Under the pieces are notes generated by a model, which was not told the DNA's origin, made no database searches, and saw only the letters and a list, made by a program, of their open reading frames with translations. Source: JAVBKE01 sp031554215 (lineage in GTDB: Bacteria; Bacillota; Bacilli; JARBTR01). From it: 19,956 bases of DNA. The stretch spans positions 1 through 19,956 of the forward strand of contig JAVBKF010000108.1 of the NCBI GenBank assembly GCA_031554215.1, read 5' to 3'. The position numbers were made by a program, and so were the translations under genes. The number at the start of each line of letters is the position of its first letter. The stretch's first letter is position 1. Positions 16,086 to 19,956 of this stretch are shown one piece after another.

Positions 16086-16615
16086 TGCAATTAGTCGGGA
16101 TAGTTTCTGCTTGGATGATTCCAATGATCATCGTCATCACGCTTGTTTATGCCACAATCAAGCGCGTTTCGGCCTATGATTATTTTGTTGAGGGCGGTAA
16201 GGAAGGGATTTCGATCGCTGTGTCGATCATTCCTTATCTTGTCGGAATGCTCGTGGCGATTTCTATTTTCCGCGCTTCTGGCCTAATGGATTTATTCATC
16301 CATATGCTGGCGCCAATATTCGATTTTTTTGGTATTCCGACCGAGATTGCGCCAATCGCTATTGTGAGGCCAATTTCAGGCAATGCAGCACTCGGGATGA
16401 CGAACGATTTGTTGAAGGAACATGGTGCTGACTCATTGATTGGCCGAATGGCCTCTGCAATTCACGCTAGCTCTGATACAACTTTCTATGTCCTGACGGT
16501 CTATTTCGGTGCTGTAGGAATCAAGAAGATGGGTGACTCGGTGAAAATTGCTTTGATTGGTGATCTGATTGGGATTATTGCTTCTATTTTGATTGTCTTG
16601 TTTTTTTGGCGATAG
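16085..16615 (+). CDS. spmB: Spore maturation protein B
   Basis: Second half of the SpmA-SpmB pair, 176 residues, same domain family. It shows hydrophobic segments at about 5-25, 45-65, 70-95 and 150-175 and the conserved block APIAIVRPISGNAALGM near 90-106, then HASSDTTFYVLTVYFG. ATG16085 overlaps the spmA stop as TGATG, so translation should restart. In Bacillus, dacB, spmA and spmB are transcribed together under sporulation control; I infer the same here. The gap of 118 bases to rluB suggests that rluB has its own control, although no clear terminator lies between. Confidence 0.93.
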   Translation: MQLVGIVSAWMIPMIIVITLVYATIKRVSAYDYFVEGGKEGISIAVSIIPYLVGMLVAISIFRASGLMDLFIHMLAPIFDFFGIPTEIAPIAIVRPISGNAALGMTNDLLKEHGADSLIGRMASAIHASSDTTFYVLTVYFGAVGIKKMGDSVKIALIGDLIGIIASILIVLFFWR

Positions 16616-16733
16616 CAAGATCAGGTAAACACGTTTCATTGACCAAATTATTTGATCGTTTTGATTTAATCACCTATTTTTTTCTGAAATAGTGTACAAT
16701 AAGAAGATAATAGAGATTGGGATAGGTGACAGA

Positions 16734-17453
16734 ATGGAACGGTTACAAAAAGTGATGGCACATGCGGGTGTAGCATCTCGCCGCAGTGCTGAAACGTTGA
16801 TTTTAGAAGGAAAAGTTAAAATTAACGGAAAAGTCGTGCGCGAGTTAGGTACAAGAGTTGGTGTCAACGATAAAGTTGAGGTAAACGGCATACAAATTGA
16901 AAAGGAAGAGCCTGTTTATCATGTCATGTATAAACCGCGTGGTGTGTTGTCAACAGTGAATGATGATAAGGGTCGTAAAACGATTACGGATTTCTTCTTC
17001 CATATCAAGGAGCGTGTGTATCCGATTGGTCGGCTTGATTATAATACCTCTGGTCTACTGATTGTCACGAATGATGGGGAATTTGCGAACCTCTTAATGC
17101 ATCCTAAATTTCAAATTGATAAGACGTATGTGGCAAAAGTAGAGGGCATTCCGAAACGGGAGCATATACGCTTGCTTGAAAAAGGGATACTGCTTGAGGA
17201 TGGGAAAACTGCTCCTGCAAAGGCGAAGTTACTATCTTCTGATGACAAAAAGAGGACTTCGATTATTGAGCTGACGATTCATGAGGGTCGTAACCGGCAA
17301 GTACGAAGGATGCTTGAAGCCATTCATTGTCCGGTGATAAAGCTGAAGCGAGAGCAATATGGTTTCTTAACGCTAGGAAATATGAAGCCTGGAGATACAA
17401 GGGAGCTAAGTCCCAAAGAGGTGAAACAGCTGAGGAATCTTGCTGTCACTTGA
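16734..17453 (+). CDS. rluB: 23S rRNA pseudouridine synthase B
   Basis: Isomerises a uridine of 23S rRNA helix 89 (E. coli U2605) to pseudouridine during ribosome assembly. Start ATG16734 (239 residues) follows AGGTGA; the longer frame from 16692 begins with a run lacking family similarity. An S4 RNA-binding domain fills residues 1-60 (MERLQKVMAHAGVASRRSAE), then the catalytic domain with PIGRLDYNTSGLLIVTNDG, where D102 is the catalytic aspartate, and ELTIHEGRNRQVRRMLEAI near the end. The family also includes RluE/RluF-type enzymes, but length and the position after spmB fit RluB. A TACAAT (16695-16700) might be a -10 element, without a good -35. Confidence 0.94.
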   Translation: MERLQKVMAHAGVASRRSAETLILEGKVKINGKVVRELGTRVGVNDKVEVNGIQIEKEEPVYHVMYKPRGVLSTVNDDKGRKTITDFFFHIKERVYPIGRLDYNTSGLLIVTNDGEFANLLMHPKFQIDKTYVAKVEGIPKREHIRLLEKGILLEDGKTAPAKAKLLSSDDKKRTSIIELTIHEGRNRQVRRMLEAIHCPVIKLKREQYGFLTLGNMKPGDTRELSPKEVKQLRNLAVT

Positions 17454-17506
17454 TTAGCTGATTAACAAGATTTGCGGTAGGCTTGTAGCAATGACGCTTT
17501 TGGTCG

Positions 17507-17560
17507 GCATATTAGTACTGAGCTCTTGTCAATTTTTCGTGCTCAGTCATATGCTGGCTT
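17507..17560 (+). terminator. Possible imperfect terminator hairpin after rluB
   Basis: GCATAT..CTGAGC (17507-17523) and GCTCAG..ATATGC (17541-17554) pair with a small internal loop, followed by TGGCTTTTG. It lies 54 bases past the rluB stop; the T run is poor. A 34-codon frame across it (17491-17595) has no solid ribosome binding site. I see nothing else between rluB and the next gene. Confidence 0.4.
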
Positions 17561-17727
17561 TTGTTATAGATGTCGATAAAACTTTACTCGCTTAGCATGG
17601 TTTTTTTGGGGCGAGGGTAACTATGACTAGCAGCATACGTTGTTACGACGTATTTTGTGGTAATCGTTGGTGAAAACTGTGCCACCTCTAGTGATCTTTA
17701 AATTAAATGAAAACCTTAGGAGAATGA

Positions 17728-18972
17728 ATGGAAACTTCAATTGAAACAAATTGGTTAAAAAACACAAGGCTATACCTAACAGGCATTGCGATTACGCTTT
17801 TTGGCTCATCGCTTGTCCAGTATGCAATTATTTGGCATATCACCCTCGCTACCCAATCGGGTGTCCAAATGACGCTTTCGACAATATGCGGTTTTGTCCC
17901 GCAACTGATTATTTCACTGTTTGCCGGGGTTTGGGCAGACCGGCATGATCGGAAGAAAATTGTCATGCTGTCAGACCTCATGATTGCTGCTGCGACGCTG
18001 ATACTCGTGATTACCTTTCTACTTGGCTATGAGGAACTTTGGACGCTCTACGTCATTTTAGCGGTTCGTTCGCTTGGTGCAGGTATTCAGACACCTGCAA
18101 CGACTTCGCTAGTGCCGCAATTTGTCCCGCAAGATAAGCTGCTCAAGGTCAATGGAATGGTTGGAACGATCCAATCAGCTTGCATGCTGATTGCACCAGC
18201 CGTGAGTGGCGCTATTCTGGCATTTGCGCAAATGGAAGCAGTATTCATGATTGATATCGTCACAGCAATCATTGGTGTCAGCTTGATTTCACTGATGAAA
18301 GTACCTCCGCTTGTACGCGCATCGGCAGAGGTGCATGACAGCGTAGTGACGGATTTAAAAGTGGGAATCAGGTATGTGAGGGATCATCTTTTCATCAAGG
18401 AAATGCTCGCATATTTCGCAATATTTATGATTCTGATTGTACCGGCTGCGATGCTTTCACCGCTGCAAGTCGCAAGGACTTTTGGTGATAGCTATCTGAA
18501 CCTAACGGCGATTGAAATCGCTTTTAGTTTAGGGGCATTACTCGGTGGCGTTGTGATTTCAGTTTGGGGTGGATTTAAACAGAAAATGAAGACAATTGCC
18601 TTCGCCAGTGTGCTATTTGGCGTTACGACTGCATTACTTGGCGTTGTCGACTACTTCCCTGTTTATTGTGGAACCATGTTCATTATGGGGCTAGGTCTTC
18701 CGTTTTTCAATACGCCGACTTATACCTTATTTCAAGAAAGTGTTGAGCCGGAAAAACTAGGCAGAGTGATGAGTTTGATGTCGATTATATCATCATCTGC
18801 ATTCCCGGTTGGCATGATTTTCTTTGGACCTTTGGCTGATTTTGTGCAAATTGAATGGCTGATGTTTACTTCCGGGATTTTGCTGACGGGACTTGGCATT
18901 AAGTTGTGGTTTGACAGAACATTAGTGGCGAATTCACATCACGCTTCGATGGAGGCAGTGCAGAAAGAATAG
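17728..18972 (+). CDS. MFS drug exporter, DHA3/macrolide-efflux type
   Basis: Twelve-helix major facilitator protein of 414 residues. The loop after helix 2 reads GVWADRHDRKK, the motif A form of the DHA3 (MefA-like, H+-coupled) family, and the pattern FGSSLVQYAIIWHIT in helix 1 and PATTSLVPQFVPQDKLLKVNG after helix 4 is typical of this group. A second-half FNTPTYTLFQESVEPEKLGRVMS matches as well. These proteins export macrolides and other compounds by proton antiport; the substrate here is unknown. AGGAGA lies five bases before ATG17728. The gene stands alone, with a strong terminator at 19046. Confidence 0.9.
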   Translation: METSIETNWLKNTRLYLTGIAITLFGSSLVQYAIIWHITLATQSGVQMTLSTICGFVPQLIISLFAGVWADRHDRKKIVMLSDLMIAAATLILVITFLLGYEELWTLYVILAVRSLGAGIQTPATTSLVPQFVPQDKLLKVNGMVGTIQSACMLIAPAVSGAILAFAQMEAVFMIDIVTAIIGVSLISLMKVPPLVRASAEVHDSVVTDLKVGIRYVRDHLFIKEMLAYFAIFMILIVPAAMLSPLQVARTFGDSYLNLTAIEIAFSLGALLGGVVISVWGGFKQKMKTIAFASVLFGVTTALLGVVDYFPVYCGTMFIMGLGLPFFNTPTYTLFQESVEPEKLGRVMSLMSIISSSAFPVGMIFFGPLADFVQIEWLMFTSGILLTGLGIKLWFDRTLVANSHHASMEAVQKE

Positions 18973-19045
18973 ATTACCAAGACAATTGAATTAGTAGCTA
19001 AAATGTAGAAAGGCATCCGCATAGTAAGACCAATGAAAAAGTCTT

Positions 19046-19090
19046 AAGGAACAGTGTTTTTATCAAACGATAAAAACACTGTTCCTTTTA
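19046..19090 (+). terminator. Rho-independent terminator of the MFS gene
   Basis: A perfect 19-base-pair stem (19046-19064 with 19069-19087), AAAC loop, then TTTT. The stem's own A/T runs give T stretches on both strands, so it could act on either. Confidence 0.85.
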
Positions 19091-19287
19091 GTAGTATTAC
19101 TTTTAAAACTATGTAAATTTCCTTAATTACATTTTTGCGTAAGAGAAATGACATAATTATATTTACCTAGTTAAATAATAGGTGTACGATAAAACAGAGA
19201 AATATTGGTTATTTGCAATTTTAATATACAAATGCGTTTATTGATTTGTTTTGAAAAAAGTGAAAAGTCAAAAAATGGGGTGAATTA
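19091..19287 (+). other. AT-rich upstream region of the lipoprotein gene
   Basis: No gene is seen between 18973 and 19287. TTGGTT and TACAAA 16 bases further on, near 19206-19233, could be a weak promoter. GGGGTGA before ATG19288 is the ribosome binding site. Confidence 0.3.
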
Positions 19288-19956
19288 ATGAAACGAATGC
19301 TAAAAGGTACATTTGCTTTTATCGGTCTTGTCAGTATCTTATTGATAGGAGGATGTGAAAGTACGAGTAGTTATAGCTCTTTAGAGGACAAGAATGCGGA
19401 GACAAAAACAAGTGGTATGACGCCAGTACAGGATTATGTTGGGCAAGGGTTTTCGATGGTGGAGGGAGAAAGAACTGAAGATGAAGTTGCCACCTATCCG
19501 ATGGAAATTGAGGCGGCAGCTAAGGCCTATATGAAAGAAAAGGTGCAGTTTGACGTGATTGTGAACAATATCGTTCCAGCTAGGGACGGTGCGCTTTGCT
19601 TTGTGGAATCAACCGAACAGCCCTATTTTCATACATCGGTAATTGTAGGAGTTGGTGATGCCGAAGATCAAGGAATTGGTGTAGAAGATGTATATTCCTT
19701 AGAGGGAGAGGTAGAAGGATCAATCGTATCTGGGCTATACCAGATGGCTTATGAAGAGGAGTTTCAAGCATTAGATAATTTTATGGTAGATACCCTGCAG
19801 AAGTATCCTGTCGTCGGTAAGAATGAGGAAGCTGTTAACGATACAATGTCGGTTGGGTACCAAACCGAGTACTATTTTATTAGCATGAGTTCGTTAAGAT
19901 TCCCGGATGTTTATAATAATTATATGAACAATCGCCAAATGAGTAAGGATGAGATT
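19288..19956 (+). CDS. DUF1672-like surface lipoprotein (3' end beyond window)
   Basis: Lipoprotein with a classical signal: basic MKRMLKG, hydrophobic TFAFIGLVSILL, lipobox IGGC, so Cys23 should be lipidated and the protein anchored outside the membrane. After a Ser/Thr-rich spacer the segments VQDYVGQGF (about 48-56) and PYFHTSVIVG (about 112-121) match my memory of the DUF1672 family, uncharacterised lipoproteins of Bacillus and Staphylococcus. The protein is acidic and water-soluble after the anchor. 223 codons are seen without a stop at the right edge. It lies behind the MFS terminator, so it is its own unit. Function unknown. Confidence 0.78.
   Translation, partial: MKRMLKGTFAFIGLVSILLIGGCESTSSYSSLEDKNAETKTSGMTPVQDYVGQGFSMVEGERTEDEVATYPMEIEAAAKAYMKEKVQFDVIVNNIVPARDGALCFVESTEQPYFHTSVIVGVGDAEDQGIGVEDVYSLEGEVEGSIVSGLYQMAYEEEFQALDNFMVDTLQKYPVVGKNEEAVNDTMSVGYQTEYYFISMSSLRFPDVYNNYMNNRQMSKDEI

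Noticed and set aside
17491..17595. 34-codon frame with a lipobox-like LSSC after rluB
   Set aside because: Overlaps the hairpin after rluB, has no charged N-terminus and no convincing ribosome binding site.
1..19956. CRISPR array, tRNA/rRNA, insertion sequence or prophage
   Set aside because: No regularly spaced repeats, cloverleaf sequences, transposase or phage genes were seen on either strand.

Overview
The window looks like chromosomal DNA of an endospore-forming Bacillales (Firmicutes), genus not determined. The evidence is a block dacB-spmA-spmB-rluB directly after scpA-scpB (the order known from Bacillus, minus ypuI), a YjcZ-type sporulation micropeptide, strong AGGAGG-like ribosome binding sites, several TTG starts, a low-to-moderate GC content by eye, and a DUF1672-type lipoprotein.

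Layout. (1) 2-1884: an ABC-2 type export pair, ATPase cut by the left edge plus permease. (2) 1885-2618: a gap with apparent remains of a decayed gene and a promoter. (3) 2619-6209: two adjacent half-ABC exporters forming an asymmetric YheI/YheH (BmrCD/LmrCD-like) multidrug exporter. (4) 6210-6901: a gene-poor gap ending in the terminator of the next, leftward gene. (5) 6902-7802, minus strand: a YjbE-type TerC membrane protein preceded by a yybP-ykoY manganese riboswitch, whose closing stem and terminator are visibly mutually exclusive, and a vegetative promoter. (6) 8044-8261: a probable pseudogene with in-frame stops. (7) 8368-11923, minus strand: an MFS transporter, psuG and an HTH-fused psuK. 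This is a pseudouridine salvage unit with a palindromic operator candidate in front of psuK. (8) 11946-12182: two micro-ORFs, one a YjcZ-family sporulation peptide. (9) 12448-14276: promoter, scpA, scpB, an unrecognised 125-residue gene and a terminator. (10) 14342-17453: dacB, spmA, spmB and rluB. (11) 17728-19090: a DHA3-type MFS drug exporter with its terminator. (12) 19288-right edge: a DUF1672-like lipoprotein, open at the edge.

How the genes work together: ScpAB with SMC condenses and segregates the chromosome. DacB, SpmA and SpmB act together in cortex cross-link control and core dehydration of the spore, and RluB modifies 23S rRNA. PsuK phosphorylates pseudouridine and PsuG splits the product to uracil and ribose 5-phosphate; the neighbouring MFS protein might import the substrate. 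Three separate export systems (ABC-2, heterodimeric ABC, MFS) lie among them.

I found no CRISPR array, rRNA, tRNA, phage or intact insertion sequence. The less expected items are the riboswitch in front of a yjbE-type gene with an inverted repeat over its promoter, the PsuK operator candidate, an insertion in the YheI-like ATPase domain, the unassigned gene after scpB, and several decayed reading frames in the long gaps. No clearly new system is evident.
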